A DNA stretch of 33,203 bases, from IMG/VR virus record IMGVR_UViG_3300048927_000756, positions 1 to 33,203 of that record. The stretch is one strand, 5' to 3'. Both the position numbers and the translations under genes were made by a program. This DNA comes from a virus. Numbering within the stretch: the first letter of the stretch is position 1; every line of letters starts with the position of its first letter. The notes below the pieces were generated by a model. It saw only the letters and a list, made by a program, of their open reading frames with translations, had not been told where the DNA came from and made no database searches. Below are positions 1 to 8,403 of the stretch, one piece after another.

Positions 1-1281
1 TCAAACAGCATCATTTGGCCTTTCGATCATTCCCTCGTTTTGCGCAAACCAAGCAAGCAATTCATCCAACTTTTCATATGCGAGAAGAGAATCAGCGGTT
101 ATTAATGACTTACCATGAGCCAATTTGTTTCTTTCGTTTCTAATTAATTTATAGTCTTCAGCAAATGTTGGAGGTAGCTTATCCACAACTCCACCGATCG
201 CCTTAATTTTATTATCTATTCTAGGACTATAAATAACATTCATCTTATTAAGATGAGAAATTAACTCCTCAAATTTTTGGAAGAAGGAAAGATGAAAGTC
301 ACTTTTCTTCCTCAATGATTTAAGACTGAAAGTACTGTTATCTTGTTTAGCTAATAGACTCATAACCTCTGGATAGTCATCTAGAATTTGACTAATAACA
401 CCTTCAACAATAGGTGTTTCTTGATTCAAATCTGGTATGATTTTTTCTAAAATAGCCTTTACTTTATCTGGATTATTTTCACCAACCTTCTTCAACATAT
501 CAAATAAAATATTCACCCTTCCAATATTTGACAAATCCGGGCTATCTAATTGTTGGTCTTTTGCTACAGCTTGATAAATATCAATTAGTGACGCAGCAAG
601 TTCATACTGGTTTCTATAAGGTTTGTTGCCTTGAGATGTTCTTACCACCTCTGCATGCTTTAGTCGTTCTAAAGCAATTTCCCCTGATAAAACCAATCCA
701 TTAATTTCATCAAGGATCGCATATTCTTCTGAAGAAAGTTGACCACTAAGAGGCTTATAAACCAGATCATGTTCAACTTCTGACCAAGCATGCATCAAAA
801 CTGATGCAACTTGAATTTCAACATTTGCGTCTTGATATATTGTTCTTTCTCCCGCTTTATCTTTTAAATTAACGCGATAATGCACCGCCACATATCCAGG
901 AAATCTATTTACTCTGTTTCCAGTTTTCCTGACGGCATCTTTTTTTGGGAACTTTATCTCTTCCCTAACTAAAACAAATGAATCCTTTATTATCCTATCA
1001 ACCTCAAGATTTGTGTCAGGGAAGTAAAGGGCTACCCTAACCCCAGCCAAATCTGCAATGTCATTATAAATGCTTTCAACGGAATCATAGTTTTTTTCCG
1101 CTTGTCGTTGTAATAGCTTATCTCTCAGCCTGGAGGGAGATTTAGCACGGGAGGTTACGATTGCTCTTATGCCAGCCTCTCGTAAAAGCTCGTCTAATAA
1201 CCTCTCGGTTTTTCTGCAAACTTTATCATAAAAATCAAATTCCCTTTCGTATCTCGAAATAAAAGCTTCTATTAGCTCCAT
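1..1281 (-). CDS. RelA/SpoT-domain protein with HEPN-like C-terminus (accessory gene)
   Basis: Protein of 426 aa. Residues about 25-190 form a (p)ppGpp-synthetase-type nucleotidyltransferase domain: a basic R45-A-K47-S-P-S50 stretch, D77-L-A-G-V-R82 (metal Asp), G129-Y130 with H134, and E155-I-Q157 followed by H164-A-W166 and E168-x2-H171. All the usual catalytic residues look intact. No HD hydrolase, TGS or ACT domain is present, so this is a synthetase-only protein, not a housekeeping RelA/SpoT. The remaining ~230 residues are an unrecognised helical region ending in R381-N-E-R384-N-K-L-A-H389, an R-x4-H motif like that of HEPN RNases. The start has a good RBS (AAGGAAAT). It begins 15 nt after the ogr stop, on the same strand, and is visibly more AT-rich than the phage genes, which suggests a cargo gene. 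Family knowledge: phage-borne small synthetases can act as toxins or abortive-infection proteins (toxSAS/CapRel). That role here is inference. The stop codon is at the window edge. Confidence 0.85.
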   Translation of the reverse strand: MELIEAFISRYEREFDFYDKVCRKTERLLDELLREAGIRAIVTSRAKSPSRLRDKLLQRQAEKNYDSVESIYNDIADLAGVRVALYFPDTNLEVDRIIKDSFVLVREEIKFPKKDAVRKTGNRVNRFPGYVAVHYRVNLKDKAGERTIYQDANVEIQVASVLMHAWSEVEHDLVYKPLSGQLSSEEYAILDEINGLVLSGEIALERLKHAEVVRTSQGNKPYRNQYELAASLIDIYQAVAKDQQLDSPDLSNIGRVNILFDMLKKVGENNPDKVKAILEKIIPDLNQETPIVEGVISQILDDYPEVMSLLAKQDNSTFSLKSLRKKSDFHLSFFQKFEELISHLNKMNVIYSPRIDNKIKAIGGVVDKLPPTFAEDYKLIRNERNKLAHGKSLITADSLLAYEKLDELLAWFAQNEGMIERPNDAV

Positions 1282-1296
1282 GTTATTTCCTTAAAT

Positions 1297-1536
1297 TTAA
1301 AGTAAACTCAATTGCTGCTCACCATAGTTTGATTTCGGAAAAACACCTGTAGGAATAATGTGCGCCTTGGCGGCAGGGGTCACATTGTTTAGGTAATTTT
1401 CTACTGACTCCAGAGTAGTAAATGACTGCCCGCACAGCATGTTCGTGCACTGATGATAGCTGCGACGTGTTTCTTTGCTGAGCATCAGGCTGGTACGGGT
1501 TCTTGCGGCGGCGTTACACTTTGGGCAGGTGAACAT
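1297..1536 (-). CDS. ogr: Ogr/Delta-family late gene transcription activator
   Basis: Protein of 79 aa (P2 Ogr is 72 aa) with the family's single zinc finger: C4-x2-C7 and C30-x4-C35, followed by the typical aromatic/hydrophobic segment. In P2 and 186, Ogr or B binds TGT-N12-ACA sites centred near -55 of the late promoters and contacts the alpha subunit of RNA polymerase. Two such sites are visible in this window (2767-2784 and 19504-19521). The gene lies downstream of D on the same strand with a 60-nt gap, as in P2, so it can be expressed by read-through from D or from its own promoter. I could not place convincing promoter hexamers in the gap. Confidence 0.95.
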   Translation of the reverse strand: MFTCPKCNAAARTRTSLMLSKETRRSYHQCTNMLCGQSFTTLESVENYLNNVTPAAKAHIIPTGVFPKSNYGEQQLSLL

Positions 1537-1596
1537 AAGACCTCACCACTACTGATTAAACTCGTTGCATAGTTTAAGAGATGTCTGATTTATAAT

Positions 1597-2709
1597 CTAT
1601 TCCGAATCATCACCAATTTCTTCCGCATCCCAATCCGTAATCCTGACTTCCAGCTCCAGCCCGGTTATAAAGCCATTTTCATCAATCGTGTTATTCACCT
1701 GCTTAATCACCCAATCCGCCGCGTCTATTGTGGGCTTGAAGCCTGACACGTTCGCGTGAAGCTCGGGAAACAAATCTGCCCTGCCGCGTGCCAGGGTGAT
1801 ATTAAACTCTGCGGCACCACGCTGAAGCTGATTCCATTTAGCCGCAGCGGCGCGGCGGGCAGCGCGTTCCGTCTTAAACGTCTGGCGCATTACAAATACG
1901 TTCCCTTCAGCGCCTTCAACGTAATCACCCTCCTTTTTGCTTGATGCGGGCTCAACGTTTATCTTTTTCTCTTTCCGCCGGCGTTTGACGGTGGTGGGCT
2001 TTTTCTTACCAAAATTAAGATCCAGCCAGTAGGCCTGAACGCCGGTGTAGGCATCACGGTCAGCCACCCTGAACGAATGGCTGTCACCACTTTCGCGTGT
2101 GATGGTCACAGCCGGCAGCACCCGACCGCTCGCTGATACACCCTTACCCGGCACAATAAAGAGCAGTGAACCGTTTTTCACTGTGGCAACAGCGCCCAGC
2201 ATCTGCGCCATACGCGTGAGAAAACTGATATCTGACTCGCAGGTCTGGTCAGCATGATCGATGCCGATATCCTTAAGAGAAACACTCACCGCCGGTTTCA
2301 GCTTGTAGCGTCCGGCTATCGCGGACACCACGTCCCCCACTGTCACGTTGTGCCAGCTGTATTCTCGCTTGACGTTGAAATTATCCCTGAAATCCGCGCT
2401 GCTTGCCGTCACGATGAGCCGGTCCGGTGGCCCCTGATGAGATACCTCATCAACGACAAATATCCCTTTGCTTACCAGCGCTTCTCCCTGCCATCCGATG
2501 GCGACACTGACCTTCGCCCCGCGCGCCGGCATTGAGACCAGCCCGTCTGAATCATCAATAGTCAGCTCAAGGCGGTCAGCCTCAAAGCCGCGGTTATCGG
2601 TATGAGTCAGTGACATGAGGCGCGCATCCAGATTTGCCGATACGGTGCCGTCAATCGTCAGCCTGAAAGCCGGGCGCGGTGTTAAGTCGTTATCAAGAAT
2701 GTTCAGCAT
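1597..2709 (-). CDS. D: Tail protein D (late control protein D, baseplate hub)
   Basis: Protein of 370 aa (P2 D is 387 aa), family gpD/phage late control D, which forms the hub at the base of the contractile tail above the spike. I chose ATG at 2709 (N-terminus MLNILDNDLTP) because it has a strong AGGGGG ribosome site just upstream. A longer in-frame ORF reaching 2832 would add 41 unlike, low-complexity residues and run over the Ogr site. In P2, D is the last gene of the FI-FII-E-E'-T-U-D operon. Here it is separated from U and transcribed divergently from FI, so it needs its own promoter (see 2767-2784). Confidence 0.93.
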   Translation of the reverse strand: MLNILDNDLTPRPAFRLTIDGTVSANLDARLMSLTHTDNRGFEADRLELTIDDSDGLVSMPARGAKVSVAIGWQGEALVSKGIFVVDEVSHQGPPDRLIVTASSADFRDNFNVKREYSWHNVTVGDVVSAIAGRYKLKPAVSVSLKDIGIDHADQTCESDISFLTRMAQMLGAVATVKNGSLLFIVPGKGVSASGRVLPAVTITRESGDSHSFRVADRDAYTGVQAYWLDLNFGKKKPTTVKRRRKEKKINVEPASSKKEGDYVEGAEGNVFVMRQTFKTERAARRAAAAKWNQLQRGAAEFNITLARGRADLFPELHANVSGFKPTIDAADWVIKQVNNTIDENGFITGLELEVRITDWDAEEIGDDSE

Positions 2710-2766
2710 AGTTTCCCCCTGTCGCATCCTCCCGCGTGCGCGAGAGTTACGCCAGCCACAGGCGGT

Positions 2767-2784
2767 TGTAAGCCGCTTCTGACA
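2767..2784. promoter_or_regulatory. Ogr-binding site between D and FI
   Basis: An exact TGT-N12-ACA element (TGTAAGCCGCTTCTGACA) lies in the 147-nt divergent gap. Its centre is about 66 nt from the D start and about 81 nt from the FI start. With the known -55 spacing for Ogr/Delta, a rightward start near 2830 (27-nt leader for FI) or a leftward start near 2720 (about 11-nt leader for D) would be possible. The motif is symmetric, so one site could serve either direction or both. It corresponds to the P2 P_F late promoter. Confidence 0.75.
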
Positions 2785-2856
2785 ACTGCCGGCGCGTGAA
2801 CTGAATGAGGTAACTGGTGATGATGGAACCACTCATCAACGAGAGGCAATACGACC

Positions 2857-4047
2857 ATGACCGACACATTTCATCACGGCGTGAAGACAACTGAGACCAC
2901 TCAGCTCAGCACGCTTATCCGTGATATTGACACATCAACGATTGGTGTTGTCTGTATCGCGGATGACGCGGACGCAGCAGCGTTTCCGCTTAATACGCCG
3001 GTGCTGATCACCCGCGTAAGCAGTGTGCTCGGCAAAGCCGGCAAAAAAGGCACGCTCTACACCACGTTAAAAGCCATTTCCGATCAGGCCAGCCCGAAGG
3101 TGATTGTCATCCGCGTGCAGGATGCATCTACCTACAAAAAAGCTGAGGGGGAAGTCGCACCCACGCAGGATCAGCTTGTCATCGGCGGAACTGGTGCAGA
3201 CGGACGCTATACCGGTCTGTTTGCACTGCTGTCTGCATCGGCCAGCACCGGTGAAACGCCTCGCGTTCTGGCCGTTCCGGGCCTGGACTCCGCTGCTGTG
3301 GCTGCACAGCTTGGCGTCATTGCTGAAAAGCTGCGCGCGTTTGCTTATATCGGCGCATACGGCTGCAAAACCATCGCAGAAGCCAAAGCCTATCGCGATA
3401 CCTTTGCGCAGCGCGAGCTGATGGTCATCTGGCCTGAGTTTATCGCCTACAACTCGGCCTCGGGTCAGAACGAAACCATCCCTGCCACCGCTTATGCCGT
3501 GGGTCTGCGCGCGAAAATTGATGCCGATCAGGGCTGGCATAAAACGCTGTCGAACGTTGTGGTCAGCAACGTGCTGGGCATTTCAGCTGATGTGTACTGG
3601 TCGCTTCAGGGCACCGATACGGACGCCGACGAGCTCAATAGCAAAGGCATTACCACGCTGATTAAGCGTGATGGCTTCCGCTTCTGGGGCTCCCGAACAT
3701 GCGATGCGGAAACCTATACCTTCGAAAGCTATACCCGCACCGCTCAGATTCTGGCAGACATGATTGCTGAGGCGCACTTCGGGTATATCGATAAGCCGCT
3801 TACGCCGTCGCTGGTTAAGGACATCGTGGACGGAATTAACCGCAAAGGCGCTTCGCTCGTTACGTCAAACCGCCTGCTGGGCTTCAGTTGCTGGTATGAC
3901 AAAAACGATAATGTCACGGGCGATTTGCGCGATGGAAAGCTGCGCATCCGCTACAAATACACGCCGGTTCCGCCGCTTGAACAGCTGGGACTGACGCAGG
4001 AATTCACCGACGAATACTTTGCCGTTTTCGATCAGCTTTCAGCGTAA
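2857..4047 (+). CDS. FI: Contractile tail sheath protein FI
   Basis: Protein of 396 aa, the same length as P2 FI. It has the typical sheath N-terminus (HHGVKTTE), the central insertion domain and the conserved C-terminal fold (GFSCWYDKNDN...). It is the major contractile outer tail protein, powered by rearrangement on injection. The ATG has a GAGAGG site upstream. It heads a + strand block FI-FII-E-E'-T-U, and FII starts 11 nt after its stop. The block points away from D and towards G/H, opposite to the P2 arrangement. Confidence 0.96.
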   Translation: MTDTFHHGVKTTETTQLSTLIRDIDTSTIGVVCIADDADAAAFPLNTPVLITRVSSVLGKAGKKGTLYTTLKAISDQASPKVIVIRVQDASTYKKAEGEVAPTQDQLVIGGTGADGRYTGLFALLSASASTGETPRVLAVPGLDSAAVAAQLGVIAEKLRAFAYIGAYGCKTIAEAKAYRDTFAQRELMVIWPEFIAYNSASGQNETIPATAYAVGLRAKIDADQGWHKTLSNVVVSNVLGISADVYWSLQGTDTDADELNSKGITTLIKRDGFRFWGSRTCDAETYTFESYTRTAQILADMIAEAHFGYIDKPLTPSLVKDIVDGINRKGASLVTSNRLLGFSCWYDKNDNVTGDLRDGKLRIRYKYTPVPPLEQLGLTQEFTDEYFAVFDQLSA

Positions 4048-4058
4048 CGGGGGAAGCA

Positions 4059-4571
4059 ATGTCATTACCTAAAAAGCTGTTTCTGTTTAATACCTTCCTC
4101 AACGGCGCGAGCTTTCTCGGTCAGGCGGAAGAACTCACCACGCCAAAGCTCACCCGTAAAACAGAGGATTATCAGGGCGCGGGCATGGTGGGCGCGGTAG
4201 CCGCTCACATGGGGTTTGAAGCAGGTGCGCTGGATATGGAGCTCACTATGGGCGGCCTGTCAGTGGAAATGCTTAAAACCTATGGCGCTAACATCGACGG
4301 TACGCAGCTGCGCTTTGCTGGTTCCTATTCCGACGATGCCACAGGCGAAGCTATAGCCTGTGAAATCCAGACGCGCGGCCGCGTGACTGAAATGGATTGG
4401 GGCTCGGCTAAGCAAGGGGATAACACGCAGCACAAGTACACGCTGAAAAATACCTACTGCAAGATCACTGTAGATGGCGATGAGCTGTTTGAAATCGACC
4501 TGCTCAACATGATCTGGAAGGTTGACGGTGTGGACATCCTTGAGAAACACCGCGCCAATATTGGCCTGTAA
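4059..4571 (+). CDS. FII: Major tail tube protein FII
   Basis: Protein of 170 aa (P2 FII is 172 aa), clearly the P2-type tail tube protein: N-terminus LPKKLFLFNTFLNGASFLGQAEE, a central GLSVEMLKTYGA segment and a C-terminal KYTLKNTYCKITVDG strand. It polymerises into the inner tube through which DNA passes. It follows FI by 11 nt with a GGGGGAAG ribosome site. A perfect hairpin (4593-4612) separates it from E. Confidence 0.95.
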   Translation: MSLPKKLFLFNTFLNGASFLGQAEELTTPKLTRKTEDYQGAGMVGAVAAHMGFEAGALDMELTMGGLSVEMLKTYGANIDGTQLRFAGSYSDDATGEAIACEIQTRGRVTEMDWGSAKQGDNTQHKYTLKNTYCKITVDGDELFEIDLLNMIWKVDGVDILEKHRANIGL

Positions 4572-4592
4572 TTAACCCGACTCAATCAATTC

Positions 4593-4612
4593 ACCGGCGG
4601 GCATCCGCCGGT
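4593..4612 (+). promoter_or_regulatory. Intercistronic hairpin between FII and E
   Basis: A perfect 8-bp GC stem (ACCGGCGG / CCGCCGGT) with a 4-nt loop, 22 nt after the FII stop. It is followed by AAAAGGAATAAAAAA, which supplies the E ribosome site rather than a U-tract, so it is not a classical terminator. It could protect the abundant FI-FII message from 3' decay or reduce E-T-U expression; that role is inference. Confidence 0.5.
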
Positions 4613-4629
4613 TCAAAAGGAATAAAAAA

Positions 4630-4929
4630 ATGCGTAAACCTATCGCCCTGGTAAAACCGGTCATCCGTAAAAACAGCGAGATCAAAGAAGTTACCGTCAC
4701 CGAAGCCATGCAGCAAACCGGCTCCCTGCGCGGACTGAAGCTGTATGACGTCATGACCAGCGACGTCGATTCACTGATTAGGCTGCTGCCACGCGTCACC
4801 AGTCCGGCTCTGACTGAAGCTGAAGTATCACTGCTGGACGTGCGCGACTTCGCAGAACTTTCTAAAGAAGTGGCTGATTTTTTGGCGCCGTCCTCCGTGA
4901 CCAGCACGACCGAAGCGGAAGACGCGTAA
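4630..4929 (+). CDS. E: Tail assembly chaperone E (zero-frame product)
   Basis: Protein of 99 aa (P2 E is 91 aa) of the gpE/phage_E tail-assembly family. It has a good AAAAGGAATAAAAAA site before ATG. Like the lambda G/GT pair, E and the frameshifted E+E' are chaperones for assembly of the tape measure with the tube. The shift site TTTTTTG lies at 4878-4884, 15 codons before the zero-frame stop. E is followed by T, with E' filling the gap in the -1 frame. Confidence 0.93.
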   Translation: MRKPIALVKPVIRKNSEIKEVTVTEAMQQTGSLRGLKLYDVMTSDVDSLIRLLPRVTSPALTEAEVSLLDVRDFAELSKEVADFLAPSSVTSTTEAEDA

Positions 4930-5078
4930 TACCGTGCCCGGCGGTTCTGACCGATGAACTGATCGCAGATATCGCCGTTATCTTTCACTGGCCGCCGTCC
5001 GCGTTTGATGACATGCCCGTGAATGAACTGATTGACTGGCATTCGCGCGCGGTAGCCCGTAGCGGAAGCGAAGAATGA
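4630..5078 (+). CDS. E': Tail assembly protein E+E' (programmed -1 frameshift fusion)
   Basis: Reading zero frame to the TTTTTTG heptamer (4878-4884) and then the -1 frame gives a fusion of about 149 aa (85 codons plus 64). The -1 part contains the conserved GpE signature (LIADIAVIFHWPPSAFDDM, then ELIDWHSRA) and ends at a TGA overlapping the T start codon (ATGA at 5075-5078). The E' segment has no start of its own with a clear RBS, which fits translation by frameshifting as in P2 and many Peduovirinae. Coordinates are for the join 4630..4884, 4884..5078. Annotation pipelines often report only a short GpE ORF at the 3' end of this span. Confidence 0.9.
4878..4884 (+). promoter_or_regulatory. 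-1 ribosomal frameshift slippery site
   Basis: TTTTTTG sits in the E frame as T TTT TTG, identical to the heptamer described for P2 E/E' and conserved in tail-assembly chaperones of myoviruses. The downstream -1 frame stays open to the T start codon. Confidence 0.9.
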
Positions 5079-8000
5079 CAGATCGCAATCTCAGTATCCG
5101 CGTCGCCTTCGACGCGGTTAATAAGCTCACCAGTCCTGCCAGCGCCGCGCAGAAAAGCGCCGCCGCGCTGGCCGCCCAAATCCGCGACACGCAGTCCTCA
5201 CTTAAAAGCATGGAGCGCAACGCCGCCAGTTTTGACCGGCTAACGCGCGCCTCGCAGAAAACCGCACAGCAGCTGAACGAAGCAAAGAACAAAGCGAAAG
5301 AGCTGCGTGACAGCTTTGGCCCGGCCAGTCAGCGCACCGAAGAACAAACCGCCGCGCTGAAGCGACAATCGGAAAGTATTCGTCAGCTGACCCGCGCCCA
5401 GAACGAGGAGCGCGCGAAACTTGGCGCGCTGAGTTCCTCCATGTTGCGCCACGGTATTGTGCTGCGTAATGGTTCAACGGCCACAGAACAAATCAGCCGC
5501 AGGACAGGCGAATACAATAGGCAACTGTCAGAACAGCAGCGAAGGCTGGCGGCGGTCAGTCGCGCTCAGGGTAATTACGACAGAGCAAAAGAGCGCCGCG
5601 ACAGCCTGACCGGCGGCGGGATGAAAGCCGTTGTAGCCGGTGCCGCTACGGTTGCGCCAGTCGTTAAATCTTTAACCAGCTACGCCAGCATGGAAGATGC
5701 CATGAAGGACGTCGCCAAGCAGGTTAATGACCTGCGCGACGCCAGTGGCAACCGCACAGCACAGTATTACGACCTGCAAAAGTCCATCAAAGCGGCCAGC
5801 GAAAACCTTCCTATGGAAAATGGCGCGCAGGATTATGCCGCACTCGTCGCCGGGGGCGCACGCATGGGTGTGTCAAACGGTGACGATCCCTGGGAAAAGC
5901 AAAAAGCCGATTTAATGAGCTTTGCCAATACTGCAGCAATGGCCGCTACCTCGTTCGACCTGCCCGCCGGCGAGCTGTCTGAAAGTCTGGGTAAAATCGC
6001 CGGCCTGTACAAAGTGCCTACGCAGAATATTGAGCAGCTCGGTGATGCACTTAACTACCTGGATGACAATGCAAAATCCAAGGGTGCAGACATTATCGAC
6101 GTGCTTCAGCGTGTAGGTGGTATTGCAGACAAGCTCGATTACCGTAAAGCGGCCGCGCTGGGCTCGACTTTCCTGACGTTAGGCGCTGCGCCAGAAATTG
6201 CCGCCAGCGCTACCAATGCGATGGTGCGTGAGCTCGCTATTGCCACCACACAGGGCCAGAACTTTACCGATGGCCTGAATTCGCTTGGCCTCAGCGCTGA
6301 AAAAATCCAGAAGGCGATGCCTACAGATGCAATGGGCACCATTATTACCGTGCTCGAGGCTGCGAAGAAACTCAGCCCTGATAAACAGACATCCGTTTTG
6401 ACGCAGATTTTTGGCAAAGAATTCGGTGATGACGCAGCCAAACTGGCAAACAACCTTCCCGAACTTTACCGGCAGTTACAGCTGGTCAATGGCGAAGCCT
6501 CAAAAGGCTCAATGCGCCGAGAGTCAGATATCAACAAAGACTCTGTGTCCGCGCAGTATCTGATTGCCAAAGCCGCTATGAATAACAGCTTCAGCAGCCT
6601 GGGCGAAACGCTGCGCGGCCCCGCCATGAGCGTCATTAAATACGTTACACAGATAACACAGCGTTTTCGGGCGTGGGCAGAAGCCAATCCGGCGGTAGTC
6701 GCTTCCCTCCTGAAGGTTGCCGCCGTCATTGGCGTAGCGCTTGCCATAATGGGATCGCTGGCGCTGGCCATCGGTGCGGTGCTTGTGCCATTGGGTGCCA
6801 TGCGACTCGGCATGACGCTGCTTGGCGGCGGGAGGGGCTTTGGCGGCGCACTCGCTTCACTGGCGGGCATGGCGGCGCGGTTCAAAAACATCATCCCGGC
6901 ATCCAGCTCAGCAGGTGAAGCATTTAGATCCTTCATCAGTTTGTTCTCAGGCAGCGAAGCCGCTGAAGGTGTCAGCTGGCTTGAGAGGATCAGGGAAGGT
7001 CTTGGCGCCCTGAAAGGCGGAGACAACGATGATGAGGGAGGCATCCTTAATTCATTCAAAGGCGGCGCGTTAAATGCCATAAAAGAGCAGGCAGAAAATG
7101 CCGGACAGGCGCTGGTATCGGCTTTCCGCAATCCCCTTCAGGCGCTGACATTGCTGCGGGCACAGATGTCAGCAATGGCCGCAACCACCTTTGCCACCTT
7201 TGCTGCCGGTGCCAGCAAGATTGGAACAACCCTGATGTGGGTGGCCACATCCCCCCTCGCGGCAATCAGATATGCGCTCATCGGTGTTTCATCCATTATT
7301 GGTTTTCTGCTGAGTCCTATCGGTCTGCTCGTTGCAGCTGTTGCAGCAGCAGCACTGCTTATCTGGAAATACTGGTCACCGATCAAAGCCTTCTTCAGTG
7401 GATTCTTTGACGGCTTAATCACAGGGCTTGCCCCTGTTCGCTCCGCGTTTTCAGGGCTGGTTCCGGTATTTGAAGGTATCGGCAACGCGGTTTCTGGCGT
7501 GTGGAACTGGTTTAAAAATCTCTTCGAACCGGTGAAAACATCTGCTGACTCCCTGAAGGAGTGCACGGAAGCCGGTCAGTCATTCGGGGTGATTGTAGGC
7601 AATGCGGTTTCCAGCGTGCTCAGCGTCATCATTAAAGTGGCTGAGGGTATTGGCTACCTGCTGAAAAAACTTGGCGCCATCCCTGAAGCGGCGAACGCTG
7701 CCAAAGAGGTCGCAAACGTCATGGACGCCGCGGCACCGTCTAAGCCGAAAGCGCCGGTCATGTACATCTGGGATGATAAGCAGAAAAAGATGGTCGCGCA
7801 GGCATGGAACCCTGTTCCGGCAACAACCGTTGCCGCAGCCGTTCAGAATGCACCACCCAAGCCGCCGGCATCACCGCCTGCCGCATCATCGTCCAGCGCT
7901 TCAGGCTTTGACGCACTCAAAGGTACCAACCCCGGCAAAAAGAAAAAGTCAGCCGCTGATAGCGCCAGCGATGTGAGCGCCGCCGCACGCGATCCTGACA

Positions 8001-8395
8001 AGCTCGGCGAAATTGTCTTTAAAGAACATCCGCCGGTAATGCCGGTTGTGGGTGACTGGCGGGAGCCAACAGTTGGCAATCCCGCATCGAGCATGGCCGG
8101 AATTACCCAGCGCATGGGGGACATGGTGCGCGGCATAGCGACATGGCCAACACGGGCACTTTCAGCCGCTATGCCCGTCCCCATCAAACCTGCAGGACGG
8201 TCAAACCCGGACGGCCTGACGACAGCCGCCATCAGCGCAGCTGCGGGCGGAGACATGATTAACCTGACAATTAATTTTTACGAAAGCGCAAAAATGGATG
8301 AGAAGAGCCTGGCTTCAGCGGTGCGCCGCGAGCTTGACGGGCTGCTGCGCGAACGTGATAACCGCCGCCGCTCCCAGCTGCGCGACAGAGAATAG
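5075..8395 (+). CDS. T: Tail tape measure protein T
   Basis: Protein of 1106 aa (P2 T is 815 aa), in the right place between E' and U and overlapping the E' stop by ATGA. Residues about 25-180 are a long charged coiled coil; residues about 200-520 resemble the TP901-type tape measure core. There are two strongly hydrophobic segments (about 543-576 and 736-764) of the kind that insert into the host membrane on injection. Near 880-960 there is a Pro/Ala/Ser-rich linker, then a basic C-terminal helix. Tape measure length sets tail length, so the extra ~290 aa predicts a tail longer than that of P2 (inference). Confidence 0.95.
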   Translation: MTDRNLSIRVAFDAVNKLTSPASAAQKSAAALAAQIRDTQSSLKSMERNAASFDRLTRASQKTAQQLNEAKNKAKELRDSFGPASQRTEEQTAALKRQSESIRQLTRAQNEERAKLGALSSSMLRHGIVLRNGSTATEQISRRTGEYNRQLSEQQRRLAAVSRAQGNYDRAKERRDSLTGGGMKAVVAGAATVAPVVKSLTSYASMEDAMKDVAKQVNDLRDASGNRTAQYYDLQKSIKAASENLPMENGAQDYAALVAGGARMGVSNGDDPWEKQKADLMSFANTAAMAATSFDLPAGELSESLGKIAGLYKVPTQNIEQLGDALNYLDDNAKSKGADIIDVLQRVGGIADKLDYRKAAALGSTFLTLGAAPEIAASATNAMVRELAIATTQGQNFTDGLNSLGLSAEKIQKAMPTDAMGTIITVLEAAKKLSPDKQTSVLTQIFGKEFGDDAAKLANNLPELYRQLQLVNGEASKGSMRRESDINKDSVSAQYLIAKAAMNNSFSSLGETLRGPAMSVIKYVTQITQRFRAWAEANPAVVASLLKVAAVIGVALAIMGSLALAIGAVLVPLGAMRLGMTLLGGGRGFGGALASLAGMAARFKNIIPASSSAGEAFRSFISLFSGSEAAEGVSWLERIREGLGALKGGDNDDEGGILNSFKGGALNAIKEQAENAGQALVSAFRNPLQALTLLRAQMSAMAATTFATFAAGASKIGTTLMWVATSPLAAIRYALIGVSSIIGFLLSPIGLLVAAVAAAALLIWKYWSPIKAFFSGFFDGLITGLAPVRSAFSGLVPVFEGIGNAVSGVWNWFKNLFEPVKTSADSLKECTEAGQSFGVIVGNAVSSVLSVIIKVAEGIGYLLKKLGAIPEAANAAKEVANVMDAAAPSKPKAPVMYIWDDKQKKMVAQAWNPVPATTVAAAVQNAPPKPPASPPAASSSSASGFDALKGTNPGKKKKSAADSASDVSAAARDPDKLGEIVFKEHPPVMPVVGDWREPTVGNPASSMAGITQRMGDMVRGIATWPTRALSAAMPVPIKPAGRSNPDGLTTAAISAAAGGDMINLTINFYESAKMDEKSLASAVRRELDGLLRERDNRRRSQLRDRE

Positions 8396-8403
8396 GTGAT
8401 TCT

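Noticed and set aside
2710-2832. 41-residue N-terminal extension of D
   Set aside because: It would cross the Ogr site and add residues unlike the family; ATG 2709 has a strong ribosome site and fits the usual D N-terminus.
6466-7131. 221-aa ORF on the minus strand inside T
   Set aside because: It lies wholly within the well-supported tape measure gene; composition is Pro/Ser/Ala-rich as expected of an antisense shadow, with no recognisable motif.
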